The notes beneath the pieces were generated by a model, which was given only the letters and a program-made list of their open reading frames with translations, searched no databases and was not told the origin of the DNA. A program made the translations under genes and the position numbers. Shown in pieces: positions 1-9,800 of a DNA stretch of 43,933 nucleotides; the stretch's first letter is position 1; each line of letters starts with the position of its first letter. This DNA is from an uncultured Candidatus Poseidoniales archaeon (GTDB taxonomy: Archaea > Thermoplasmatota > Poseidoniia > Poseidoniales > Poseidoniaceae), in NCBI GenBank assembly GCA_902605365.1, contig CACLCM010000014.1:1-43933 (forward strand), given 5' to 3'.

Positions 1-2777
1 CGCATAGCCAAGTGATCTACATCAGGCTTAGTGGTATCTGGCTCAGGCGCTACGTTAGCAACCTTGTAAATTACAGAACCACTAGATGCTTGAGGACCGT
101 AGTACCCAGTTGCTAATGCGAATCCAGACCATCGGTAAGATGCACTGTAAACGTAGTAGTATCCAGAGGTACAGGATGGGTTAGAACTGGTTGAACGGAA
201 GAAGTAGTACCATCCGTTAGTACCGACACACATCCAGTTTGCCTTGGAACTACTGTAAGTAGCGTTAAAGTCAAACTTTCCGAATGTACCTGTGATATCA
301 CCAGGGATATCGACTAGGTGTGCAGCTGTGTAACCATAGGTTGAGCGCTTGTTCGCTGTTGTTCCAGAGGTTAGAGCTTCATCGATACCAGTATCTGTAC
401 CTAGTCCGACCATTGCCCACTCGTTAGAGGAACTGTCGTATAGGTAAATCAGGTTCATACCTGGTCCATCGTCAGCACTTAGAGTTAGGTAACCGCCATC
501 TGTTTGGTGCATTTGCATGACACCAGATGTTGTTCCACCTAGACCGTTGTATCCAGAGGAAGGTGCGGTTGTCCACATCATCTTCCACTGTGCGTAGAAG
601 TAATAGCTCGATGTGTAGAAACAGGAGTTGCTTCCTGTTCCACATTCGGATGTATCAAACTCGAAGACATATTCATCAGAATCCTCATAGTAAGTCATCT
701 GGCGATCGAAGGTCTTTGCAGTACTTGTGGTCGTGTATGCACGAACATCAGTAGTTGTAATTGTCATCTTCTTGTCATCACCAGCGTCTTCGACATCTCC
801 GACATAGAACCAGTATGGGCTCGATGGAGCATTTGCGGTACTAGGAGTACCAGATCCACCAGCAGGGGAAGTTGCAGCGTTGGGAGTAGCTGCAAGATCC
901 TGGAATGCCCAGAAGTACTTGACATATTCATCGGTTGAGATATCACTTGTAGTTGCACGGAATTTACAATCGGTCGAAGACGAATTGCAGGTTCCGAGAG
1001 TTGTCGCCTTAACAGCGGTGTAAGAACCGTTGTCAATCGAGTAGTGCAAGTGAGGTGCACCTGAGGTAGTTGTATCAATTCCAGAGGCATCCTTCAAGGT
1101 TGTGAAGAAAGTTCTCTCTCCTTCCTTGTAGGAAGTAATTCCAGAGTAAGGTACGAACTCATCAGTTGGCGCTGTTGAATCAGTTCCACCAGAGTAAGTT
1201 ACCTGAAGGTAGCTGTTAGAAGAACCAGTTGAATATGCGTACGAACTGTGATAGGTACTTGTTGTGTACCTTGCACCCATACCGACGCTTCCACCATTTG
1301 CTAGAGCATTGGTGATGTAGGTGTGGCTACCAGTTGTTGCTGCACATGCAGTGCTGCTTGAACAGATTGATGCTGTCTTCCAACCAGTACCAGTTGCATA
1401 GGTACCTGCTTGAGCAGAGTTCCAGATAGAACTGATCATCTTTCGCTGTGTTGTACCACCATATCCAGAGGTTAGTGTGGTCAAAGCACCTGAACAAGAA
1501 GCAGATGGAATAGAGGAGCTGTACCTGTTAGACATTCCACAAGACTCCATTACTACAGCCTTGACTGTGTTACTGGAGTAAGAGAAACTGTAACTCATGT
1601 ACTGCTTCCATTCGATCTTATCTACAGTGGCACCTGTTGGCAGAGCATTGGAACTTGTGAAAGTGTACTTGCTCCAAGGCAGGTAGTACAGGGTACCGTA
1701 GTAGCGGTAAAGACGGTGGTAACTGTTGCTGTAACAGTATGCGTAGTAGACATAACAATATCCTCCTCCGCCGCTTGTTACTCTGACTGATGGGTCAATC
1801 GCCAATGGGAATTGACGTTCATCTTCCATCAACCAATCAGCATCGACAACTGTAGACAATACTACTGTGTTGCCGAATACTTGTACGAAGTAAGTTGCGT
1901 GGTAAGGCTCTGTTGATTCTGCCTCTTCAACTACTGGTACAGGGATTGTTGCTAGAAGTTCACCGGTTTCAAGATTGCGAATTGATAATTCGTCCTGGGT
2001 CTGAGTCATCTCCTCACGAAGAACATCGTCGCCTAGGTAGAGTCCATATCCTACTGGAAGGCGTATTTGCTCGGTTAGACCGAACCATGCTACATCTTCT
2101 TGTAGAACTGGGCGCTCACGAATCACAAGATTCTGCTTCAATTGGGTTTCCTCTACTGAGTAATCCAAATCAAAGCCATCCGCTAGTGAATAACGTAGTA
2201 CGTTACCACCGACAGATGCACCATCTTGAGATGGTGATACCATGTATGGCATTGACATGGTGCCAGACTCATCAAAAGTCATGACCATCGGGTTGAGGCC
2301 AGTGACGATTGGGTCCACGTTAGGGTGGACCATCACTGAGACACCATCAGATGCTTCAGGAGAGAAGGCTACTTCGTAGATGTTTTCCTTCACTTCCCAA
2401 CCATTGACGGTTGCCTTGATGTTGAGGTCTATCTCTTCCCAGGAACCAATACTACTCATGTAGTGCATTGGCTCAGCTGAGGTGAGCAGAGCGGTTTCCC
2501 CACTTTCAGTGAGGAAGGCCTTCTGATTCATTGACCTCATACCCTCGATTTCCGAGGTTTCATCGTATTCATATTCTGCAGGCTCATAGACATCGGGTAG
2601 AGCGAAGTAATCTTCGCTGTCTTCGTTCACTACTGCGAACTCAGTTTCTACCAGAGGGGCGTCTGTCTGTACAAGGTTGGTCATAGTCATACCAACCATT
2701 AGTGCACAGAGCAATAGGGCAATTCCTACGCCACCCATTACTGTCTTTTTATTCGTGTTTCTGTTTCCCAACTTCAC
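1..2777 (-). CDS. Large secreted/surface protein, 3' part missing (cut by window edge)
   Basis: An uninterrupted frame of about 925 codons runs from a GTG at 2777 off the left edge. I chose the GTG because GGAG lies 8 nt upstream and an in-frame stop (TAA) lies just before it at 2792. The N-terminus is basic and followed by one hydrophobic segment (about residues 14-33), an uncleaved signal anchor or signal peptide. An acidic stalk and beta-rich region follow. Near residue 328 comes a segment reading LAIDPSV, resembling the junction before DNRLRE-type surface domains. After that the protein is very rich in Ser, Thr, Tyr and Gly with paired cysteines and short Ig-like stretches. Codon use is regular and no frameshift is visible. 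No catalytic motif is seen. I infer an exported cell-surface protein; its specific function is unknown. Confidence 0.8.
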   Translation of the reverse strand, partial: MKLGNRNTNKKTVMGGVGIALLLCALMVGMTMTNLVQTDAPLVETEFAVVNEDSEDYFALPDVYEPAEYEYDETSEIEGMRSMNQKAFLTESGETALLTSAEPMHYMSSIGSWEEIDLNIKATVNGWEVKENIYEVAFSPEASDGVSVMVHPNVDPIVTGLNPMVMTFDESGTMSMPYMVSPSQDGASVGGNVLRYSLADGFDLDYSVEETQLKQNLVIRERPVLQEDVAWFGLTEQIRLPVGYGLYLGDDVLREEMTQTQDELSIRNLETGELLATIPVPVVEEAESTEPYHATYFVQVFGNTVVLSTVVDADWLMEDERQFPLAIDPSVRVTSGGGGYCYVYYAYCYSNSYHRLYRYYGTLYYLPWSKYTFTSSNALPTGATVDKIEWKQYMSYSFSYSSNTVKAVVMESCGMSNRYSSSIPSASCSGALTTLTSGYGGTTQRKMISSIWNSAQAGTYATGTGWKTASICSSSTACAATTGSHTYITNALANGGSVGMGARYTTSTYHSSYAYSTGSSNSYLQVTYSGGTDSTAPTDEFVPYSGITSYKEGERTFFTTLKDASGIDTTTSGAPHLHYSIDNGSYTAVKATTLGTCNSSSTDCKFRATTSDISTDEYVKYFWAFQDLAATPNAATSPAGGSGTPSTANAPSSPYWFYVGDVEDAGDDKKMTITTTDVRAYTTTSTAKTFDRQMTYYEDSDEYVFEFDTSECGTGSNSCFYTSSYYFYAQWKMMWTTAPSSGYNGLGGTTSGVMQMHQTDGGYLTLSADDGPGMNLIYLYDSSSNEWAMVGLGTDTGIDEALTSGTTANKRSTYGYTAAHLVDIPGDITGTFGKFDFNATYSSSKANWMCVGTNGWYYFFRSTSSNPSCTSGYYYVYSASYRWSGFALATGYYGPQASSGSVIYKVANVAPEPDTTKPDVDHLAM

Positions 2778-2786
2778 GTCATCATC

Positions 2787-2810
2787 TCCTTACGGACGTC
2801 CTTACGGACT
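2787..2810 (-). promoter_or_regulatory. Tandem 12-nt repeat containing duplicated Shine-Dalgarno
   Basis: In the leader of the large surface protein, a 12-nt unit occurs twice in tandem with one mismatch. On the minus strand each copy holds GTAAGGA, so the ribosome-binding purine run is present twice; the proximal copy sits 8 nt from the GTG start. It may be slippage or a translation enhancer; the effect is unknown. Confidence 0.4.
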
Positions 2811-3120
2811 GTATGCAGAGCGCTTCAGGCTTTGTATCCCTTATGAGCATTGGGGTACATGCGCTTTTACAGCATCATGGAAGATAGGCATATTACGATG
2901 TATTTTTTTAGAGTCCAGCCTCGTTGAGAGATCTGGAGAAATATACAACTTGCTCATCAAATAATCGTGAGTGTTGAACATAATAAGACTTGTCTAAATG
3001 CCACACTGCTCGACACTCAGTTGACAAATATACAACCGGAATTATTGTCACATCTCACTATAAATCTCACACTCAAGCAAATGTTTGGATGGAAAAAATA
3101 ACAAAAAACTAACATTCAGA

Positions 3121-3150
3121 AAATACACTTCACAAAAAACCAGTGTATTT
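3121..3150. repeat. Inverted repeat, 9-bp arms
   Basis: AAATACACT at 3121-3129 is the perfect reverse complement of AGTGTATTT at 3142-3150, with a 12-nt A-rich spacer. It lies in the AT-rich spacer between the two giant surface-protein genes. It could be an operator or an RNA hairpin in the leader of the downstream (minus-strand) gene. Confidence 0.45.
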
Positions 3151-3169
3151 GTTAAACTTACAGATTTGT

Positions 3170-3206
3170 AGCGAACTCCCTCGCGTGCGCGCGCGAGATA
3201 TTCGCT
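3170..3206. repeat. GC-rich nested hairpin with alternating CG tract
   Basis: Outer arms AGCGAA (3170-3175) and TTCGCT (3201-3206) enclose inner arms CTCGCG (3180-3185) and CGCGAG (3192-3197). The inner segment is an almost pure alternating purine-pyrimidine run in an otherwise very AT-rich spacer. This stands out in composition and could fold as a two-part stem-loop or favour Z-DNA. It lies in the spacer upstream of the 2777 gene. Confidence 0.5.
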
Positions 3207-3271
3207 TCTACTGAGATGTTAGATTTGAAAAAAAATAACTTCAAACTAAGCTGAAATAGAATTTGAAAATA

Positions 3272-3291
3272 CAACACAAAAAGGTGTGTTG
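3272..3291 (-). repeat. Inverted repeat, 7-bp arms
   Basis: CAACACA (3272-3278) pairs with TGTGTTG (3285-3291) across AAAAGG. Read on the minus strand, it is followed by a T/A-rich run, so it may be a second, weaker terminator-like stem behind the strong hairpin at 3321-3350. Confidence 0.35.
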
Positions 3292-3320
3292 AGATTTGAA
3301 AGAAGAAAGAAAGGGGGGAG

Positions 3321-3350
3321 CCATGGAGAGCGGCGAACCGCTCTCCATGG
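3321..3350 (-). terminator. Perfect 13-bp hairpin, likely terminator of the 1,065-aa gene
   Basis: CCATGGAGAGCGG at 3321-3333 and its exact reverse complement at 3338-3350 flank a CGAA loop. The structure begins 50 nt past the stop codon of the minus-strand gene ending at 3401. On that strand it is followed by a pyrimidine-only tract (3301-3320, C and T run). Hairpin plus pyrimidine tract fits transcription termination or 3'-end protection. Confidence 0.6.
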
Positions 3351-3400
3351 CAGCCTCGGTGTCAAGCACCGTATTTGCTGTCAGAACTCAAGGTCTAGGA

Positions 3401-6400
3401 TCAGTAATCCCAGTCCTTGCCGTCTTCACCATCTCCACCACGGGAGAGGATGAATGCACCGACAACGAATGCTACTACAACTAGACCGATGATTACGCCC
3501 CAAGTCCATGTTGGAACTGAGCCGCCTTCTGCATCGTCACCTGCGTCACCAATGTTTGCACATTCGTCACTGTTAGGATTAGTTTCACAAGGATCAACCT
3601 GTGAGTTCTTGTGTTCTAGCAAGATATCGGTACCTGGCTCTGCGTTGTCCATGTTACCTTTGTCATCGTATGGTACTGCTGTGAAGTAGTACGTCTTGGT
3701 TCCTGTACCACCTGGGTGGTTGATGTCTGCCATTGTATTGGCACCTGCATCAGCACAGGTAGCAGGCATTGCGCCTGCGGTAGACCAAGAGTAGTCTGTC
3801 CAGCAAACCTTCCAGCCAGCAACATCGGATGAGTCTGTGCCACCAACAGTCCAAGAGACTGTCCAAGCATCAGCGCCTTCCTTATTTGCAACTGTCATAG
3901 ATTCAGCAACAGCGTCACCATCAACTTCCTTGTCTGCAGTTGCAGCACCGGTTGCGATGGTTGGGTGGCATCCACCTACGTTACATACAGAAAGTGTGTA
4001 AGTGTAGGTTACTCCGTGTTCTGTGTCGGTTTGGCCACTCATTGAATGAGCTGCTAGAGTGGTGTTCTCCTGTGTAGTGTCACAGTCGCCGTTTGAATCA
4101 CAGATTTGCATTGACAACCAGTCGAATCCAGGAACAGTGGTTCCTACATAGGACCATGTTGCTGTAATTTGACCACCTGCAGTTGCTACTACATTCAGAC
4201 CAGCAGGGTTACCTTCTGGTGCTTCGATGATTTGCAACTCTCCTCCCATCAGAACGATTTGGCCCTGAGGAAGAGTCTGTCCGTTTGAACCCATGTCGAT
4301 AGCAATTGAACCATCACTACCTGCAGCAGTGATTGTTGCATCGAGTTGTGCCCAGTTACCGTTAGATATCCAGAAGACACTTGTTGGTGCTAGAGTAGAT
4401 GCATCGTAATTCATTGTGATTGACTGTGCATATACGTCTTCTGACATGTAGGATGTAATTGGCACGTAATCCATAACTGCGACGGAGGTGTATTCACCAG
4501 CGTAACCGAAGTTGGTTAGGTCTTGTGTGTACGGTCCCTCATCAGAATCGCTTAGAGATACTGTGAAAGCGTTTGTTCCATCATAGGTTAGATCGTAAAC
4601 CATCTCAATACCGCTTGCGGTAGTTGAGGTTGTGATTACGTGGTTCCAGACAAATACGTTAAGGAAATCCTTTGCAGTGGAATTGAACGGATCAAATACC
4701 TCTACAGAGTAGGTCTGAACTCCAGCCCAGTCTGCATCAAGTGCAATCAACTGGCAAGTAGAGTATGCAGGTCCAACTCCATTACATGGTGATGGGATGA
4801 CTGTTCCATTCTCTCCTTCAGGTAGTCCTGGGTGATTCCAGATGTAAGTCAGAGATAGTCCGCCTTCGTCATCTGCATCATCTGCGTTTGCAACAATAGT
4901 GATTGTTCCTTCAGGTCCAATTACTACATCCTCTGTGTTCTCTAAAGTTAGAGTGACACTAGGTCTGTTGTTTAGCGCAGTGATTTCGTAAATGCTTGCA
5001 TCATCATTGCGTGCAGACATATCTGCGTACGCATCAACCATTGTTCCATCTACATCTTCTTGGTCGATGTTGATCATTGAAACAGTTGCTGTGATGTTGT
5101 AGATACCTGGTGCGAATTCAAACATGATACATGCTTCACCCATCTCGAAGGCAGTGCCTCCCATTGGGTCCTCACCTAGTTCTAAGTGGTTGTAAGCCTC
5201 GCCGAATCCGAACAAACAGGAATCTGCAGTCTCGGTGTGAGTTACTCCGGTTACGGTGTTCTCGATTTCGAAGTTGACTTCCCAGTCATAAGTTTCCATC
5301 ATGTTGTTACCTAGATGGCGAACAGATGCTTGAACACTGGACCATGCAGGGTTAAGAGGACCAGAGGTAATTCCTGGCATTGTTGGCTCGCTCATTGCAG
5401 CTCCGTTCTCATCAACAGTGTATCCTTGGTTAACTGCAAGGTTTGTAATTCCAATATCGTGGAAGTTCTGAACCTTACCTTCAATTTCATCTTCACTGGT
5501 TGAAGAAACATCATCTGAGTACTTTGTAACTTCACAGTAGTGGATGTAAGTCATTGTTTCATCCTCACCGTTAGGTCCAGTTTGTCTGGTAGTTACTTCT
5601 TCTAAACAATCTGGTTGTTGTCCGTAAAGAACGTAACTAACCAAATTCACTTCAATGGAGTAATCGCCGGTTTCAACTTGAGTTGAAGGTGTAACGACAC
5701 CATTCCATGTAAATTCGTCTTGGAAATCAATAACGTATCTCATGTCAGATGTAGTGTTGTTAATATCATCTTGATGGCGGAAAGTTTCGGTAGAACCACC
5801 TGTTCCAAAGTCACTAACTACGTTAGTACCAAGGATGTCAGCGCCAGCAGAATCTAATGCGCTATCTAGTGCACCAGTTACAGTCATGTCCAATGTTACT
5901 GAACGAGCAGACCATGTGGAAGAACCACCGGTACTAACTGTAAGAGTGAATGCTTTGTCACCACTACCACCTTCGGTTTCCTTTCCGGAATCCCAGGCTA
6001 GGTCGACGATAATATCTGTCCAGTCAACTACTGAGACAAGATTCTCAGAATAGTCGTTTCCAGGTGCACTATCGCCAACTGCAGTTGTTTCTACAACCAC
6101 TACATAGTCTCCAGTAATAGGAGTCCATGATACGACTGAACCCTGATAAGTCATAGTGTACTTACCATTTGCGAGGTTAGCGCCTATGTCTAGTGAGGAC
6201 CATGGGCAAACGAATGCGTCATCACAGATGACGTCGCCGTTGTTCCAAGACAGGTCGTTGCCTGCTGCGTCCTTAGCAATCATACCACGGGCGCCACCTT
6301 CAGACAGATACACTGTGACGGATACTCCCATCTCAGTGATCGCTTCATCACCAGCGTTGCTGATGAATGTCTCAAAGTTCACATCGTCACCAGCGAACAG

Positions 6401-6598
6401 CGTGTGCTGCATTTCGCCAGTTTGTGTGTCGGTCGTTGTCGCTCTAGGCGACAGTATACTCACAACTTCAGCATCAGGTCCGATACGGCCGTCTGCTTCA
6501 ATCATGTCTTTCTGTTCCAGTTCGGTCCAATCTAGTGCAACTAGCGAGGTGCTAGCCAGCATCAAAATGGCCAAAATCATTGGGGTTAACTTGCTCAT
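3401..6598 (-). CDS. Giant secreted, C-terminally anchored Ig/FN3-type surface protein
   Basis: 1,065 aa. I chose the ATG at 6598 because GGAGG sits 8 nt upstream; two in-frame ATGs a few codons further up overlap that site. Residues 1-22 are a signal peptide. The body is all beta. CARDB/Ig-like modules fill the first half; a cadherin/PKD-like segment rich in Asp and Glu lies near residues 560-650. Two FN3-like modules with cysteine pairs occupy about 770-1000. A single membrane helix near 1033-1053 is followed by a short charged tail (RGGDGEDGKDWDY). The topology therefore has a large exterior domain and a C-terminal anchor. No enzymatic motif is visible. I infer a cell-envelope, adhesion or S-layer-like protein. 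The neighbouring gene at 1-2777 is of the same style but has its own leader. Confidence 0.85.
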   Translation of the reverse strand: MSKLTPMILAILMLASTSLVALDWTELEQKDMIEADGRIGPDAEVVSILSPRATTTDTQTGEMQHTLFAGDDVNFETFISNAGDEAITEMGVSVTVYLSEGGARGMIAKDAAGNDLSWNNGDVICDDAFVCPWSSLDIGANLANGKYTMTYQGSVVSWTPITGDYVVVVETTAVGDSAPGNDYSENLVSVVDWTDIIVDLAWDSGKETEGGSGDKAFTLTVSTGGSSTWSARSVTLDMTVTGALDSALDSAGADILGTNVVSDFGTGGSTETFRHQDDINNTTSDMRYVIDFQDEFTWNGVVTPSTQVETGDYSIEVNLVSYVLYGQQPDCLEEVTTRQTGPNGEDETMTYIHYCEVTKYSDDVSSTSEDEIEGKVQNFHDIGITNLAVNQGYTVDENGAAMSEPTMPGITSGPLNPAWSSVQASVRHLGNNMMETYDWEVNFEIENTVTGVTHTETADSCLFGFGEAYNHLELGEDPMGGTAFEMGEACIMFEFAPGIYNITATVSMINIDQEDVDGTMVDAYADMSARNDDASIYEITALNNRPSVTLTLENTEDVVIGPEGTITIVANADDADDEGGLSLTYIWNHPGLPEGENGTVIPSPCNGVGPAYSTCQLIALDADWAGVQTYSVEVFDPFNSTAKDFLNVFVWNHVITTSTTASGIEMVYDLTYDGTNAFTVSLSDSDEGPYTQDLTNFGYAGEYTSVAVMDYVPITSYMSEDVYAQSITMNYDASTLAPTSVFWISNGNWAQLDATITAAGSDGSIAIDMGSNGQTLPQGQIVLMGGELQIIEAPEGNPAGLNVVATAGGQITATWSYVGTTVPGFDWLSMQICDSNGDCDTTQENTTLAAHSMSGQTDTEHGVTYTYTLSVCNVGGCHPTIATGAATADKEVDGDAVAESMTVANKEGADAWTVSWTVGGTDSSDVAGWKVCWTDYSWSTAGAMPATCADAGANTMADINHPGGTGTKTYYFTAVPYDDKGNMDNAEPGTDILLEHKNSQVDPCETNPNSDECANIGDAGDDAEGGSVPTWTWGVIIGLVVVAFVVGAFILSRGGDGEDGKDWDY

Positions 6599-6646
6599 TG
6601 TCATCTCCTCCAAAAGGGTCGGTAGGATTCCCCACGCAATGTAAGG

Positions 6647-6654
6647 TATTTATG
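6647..6654 (-). promoter_or_regulatory. TATA-like box of the 1,065-aa surface-protein gene
   Basis: On the minus strand CATAAATA lies about 50 nt upstream of the ATG at 6598. A start about 25 nt downstream would give a short leader holding the GGAGG ribosome-binding site. Position and sequence fit an archaeal TATA box; not tested. Confidence 0.4.
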
Positions 6655-6730
6655 ACTTGGCAAGGCCGATTCGGTTAAGCATCGTGAAAAATGACTTTTT
6701 GTTAAATTTTCTAATGGATAGCAGTATAGC

Positions 6731-6760
6731 GTTTTTTTAATAAAAACTAACAAAAAATAG
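6731..6760 (-). terminator. Oligo-T terminator region behind the permease gene
   Basis: About 100 nt past the permease stop (6857), the minus strand carries two T runs (TTTTTT and TTTTT) and a short A/T inverted repeat. Archaeal termination depends mainly on T-rich tracts, so this is the likely transcript end of the ATPase-permease operon. Confidence 0.4.
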
Positions 6761-6856
6761 AGGGAATTTTGCTCCTTGGTACAATGTGTTTGTGTATTCT
6801 ATACCCGCCGATAGATAATAACTATATTTTGTATTGTCATGATAACTAAATTTTGT

Positions 6857-9800
6857 TTAATCAACATTTGCTAAAGCTTGGGAAGGGGTGATTTTTGTTG
6901 CCTTCGAAACTGGTATCCAGGTTGCAATCAAAACTAGAGCCCACCCCCCTAAAACCATCGATGACACCTCTAGCCACGGAAGTATCAATTCCACACCCTG
7001 TTCTTCCCAAAAGGTACGATACAGGGCTACATGGAAAGCAAGTGCGACTACTGCGCCATTAAGCATGCCTAGTACGGAGATCCAGCTAACTTCGATAATC
7101 ATCCCAATCATGACCATTCTTTTCCTAAACCCTAACGCTCTAAGCATTCCAATCTCGCCTGAGCGCTCAGAAACCGAACGATAAGTAACAACTCCAATAC
7201 CTGCAATACCCACAATCAGCCCCAATGCAAGATAAGCCTGGAATATCGCTAATATCGCAAATACCAAACCTAGGATAAGTAAAATCTCATCTTCGATAAC
7301 CGAAGTGTAAACGCCTTGTGACGAGAGGTCGTTTGACAACGAAGTTTCTAGTTCACTTGATTCCACATCCGCACCATGTGAAACATAGATTCTAGTCACC
7401 ACACCACCGAACTTTTCATCGACGATTTCTCCATCCATCCAAATACCTGCACTAAACAGTTGGCTCGACTCAGATAGAATGCCTCCAACCATCATTTCTC
7501 GACTATTTCCGGGATTTGAAATGTCAATTAGCGAAATTGATTTTCCAATTGGAAGAGTTATGCCTGCAATCGACTCTCCGGTATTGGGGTCAATTAGGGC
7601 AAATGAACTATCAACGAACACAATATTCGAGTTTGTTTTAAGCGATTTCCAAGCCTCTTCTTGAGTCTCACCCAGCGACCTATCCCAGTCTTGCAAAGGT
7701 ATGCCTCCATGTTCAATAAAACCATCATCCACACCTCGTAAAATATACGGAATGCTATCATCCCCATCATCAACCCAAACCACTGCGCGATTCACCAATC
7801 CGACCGCATCGATATCTCCCGCCTGCGTCTGGTTCAATTGCCATTCGGATGGTTCTGATGATAATTCCAAAGGCACCTGTCTTGAAGAGGATAGCAAAAT
7901 TTCGAAGTCACCACTTGCATCATCGACATATCCGGATGAGTGTTCTTCGAATTGTACTGAATATCCCGCTAAGACGACGACACTGAATACTGTCAATGAG
8001 AACATTCCCATAATTACCGCTGTCCGTAAAGGCTTAGATGCCGGGTGGGCAAGTGATACTTTCACAACGGGTCCGAACTTTTTGGCGAAGAATGTACGAC
8101 TTACAACCCATGAAGCCACTCTTGGAGCTATTCCTGAAAGTATCATCACTCCAGCAAATACCTGAACCATTCCTAGTACTGCGAAAGTTATCTCATCCGG
8201 TTTAACTCCAGAATCCACCGGAGCCCAAGAGTCTGGAGAGATGGCCCATAGCGCTAGTGTAATGCCCATTACCGCCATGGTATTACGGCCAGAGTTACGG
8301 ATCTTCCAACCTTTGACATGAGGGAGAACGTAAGTGAATAGTGGCACAGTCCCCATTATCAGCATTGAAGCCATAATATGCCACAATGCAAATCTGAGTG
8401 AAGACGAAGAATCTATTGTGAATATACTCAGTCCTGAAAGGCCCCCTCCACCGAATAGAGCGATCAATATCAATAGAAGCCACCAAGGAACTCCTCTGCT
8501 CCGCATTGGAGAAAGACCTCTTAGGGCTTGAACAATGTTCAATCGACTGGTCCACAAAGCAGTACACCAGAGGGTACCAATTGCAATTAGGAATCCAAAT
8601 GACATTCCAATCAACATGCTTTCGAAACTAAACGCGAATTCGATACCTTCAGCCCCTGCACTAGCAAATACACTGCTGAATGCAAGAGAAACCAACCAAG
8701 CCAAGAAAATTCCAAACAATCCACCCAGAATTGAGGCTCCTGAAGAAGTCATCATGCCTTCCATCAACGCTAGAGACCTCATATCAGAGCGTTTTAGGCC
8801 GATTGCTCGGATTATTGCTTCATCAACTCTTCGAGATTCTGCAAGCATCATTACTATGGTGAGAACCAATAGTATCCCGGCGCCGATTGTAAATGCGCCA
8901 AATACTAGGAACATTGCTGAAAGTGCCCCTGCTCCTTCTTCTGCAGCAGCCAAAGCATTCTCTTTGGCGGCAACAATTTTGATTCCCATCGTTTCAGCAC
9001 CTGAGATTTCATCTAACCAGGCGCTTATGGCCGAAAGGTTTCCATCGTTTACCACGAGTATACTACGCTCACCTTCTGCTGCAGCAGCCAATTCCTCACC
9101 ATCACTCAGATTGACAAAACCAATTATTATCGATTCTAATTCATCCAATCCAGGTGCGTCAATAGAGGACATGTCTCCACCTATGTCCAGAATTATTGGA
9201 AGTGAATCGCCATAAGCCCAGGGAATTAATCCGTTGATTAGCACTTCTTCTGTTTGATTGAGATGGGATAGGCGAGAAGAAACTAGAACTTCGCCCTGCT
9301 CTGGCGAAAGTGGACCATCTGTAGCCAAGAGCAATTGTGGCATTATTCCAAAACCACCAATGTCGACAGTCAATGGCAATCGAGGAGTCAATTCATCACT
9401 ATCGATGAGTACACCAAATGAAGTTGAGCAAATAGTATCACCATCGAAAGCAAAGACTCGCTCATCACAATCTTGCTCGAATGATGTCAGTAGATTTGTT
9501 TGCCCGTCGAAACTGAACAATGAACCATTGTTCACAAGATATCCACCTCTAAGACCATCCCAATTATCCGGTGAGGACTCACCAGATACAGTCGCCCAGC
9601 CAGATGGTGAACCGATCATCACCTCATCCGCAAAGTGTAGCCACTCGCCAGATTGGTTGACATCCACCCATTGGCCATCAGAATATTTGTGAACCTCGCT
9701 ACCTGTCAAATGCTTTACTGCAATCCAATCTTCACCACTGTTATTCAGATAATCTATGGAAAAGATGGTGTTGGGTAAATCGGGAAGAGACTGATTGAAC

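Noticed and set aside
1-2777. Apparent fragmentation of the first gene into short frames, as if a pseudogene
   Set aside because: Reading the minus strand codon by codon shows one continuous frame without stops; it only looks fragmented because its end lies outside the window.
3100-3300. CRISPR-like repeat cluster
   Set aside because: The repeats are inverted, of different sequence and not evenly spaced; no direct repeat-spacer pattern and no cas genes.
6156-6644. 162-codon plus-strand frame overlapping the surface-protein start
   Set aside because: It is antisense to a signal peptide and Ig domains with good codon structure; no recognisable protein features.
8535-9215. 226-codon plus-strand frame inside the permease gene
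   Set aside because: It is antisense to a well-supported permease, has low-complexity Ser/Pro/Ile content with no domain, and is a shadow of the real frame.
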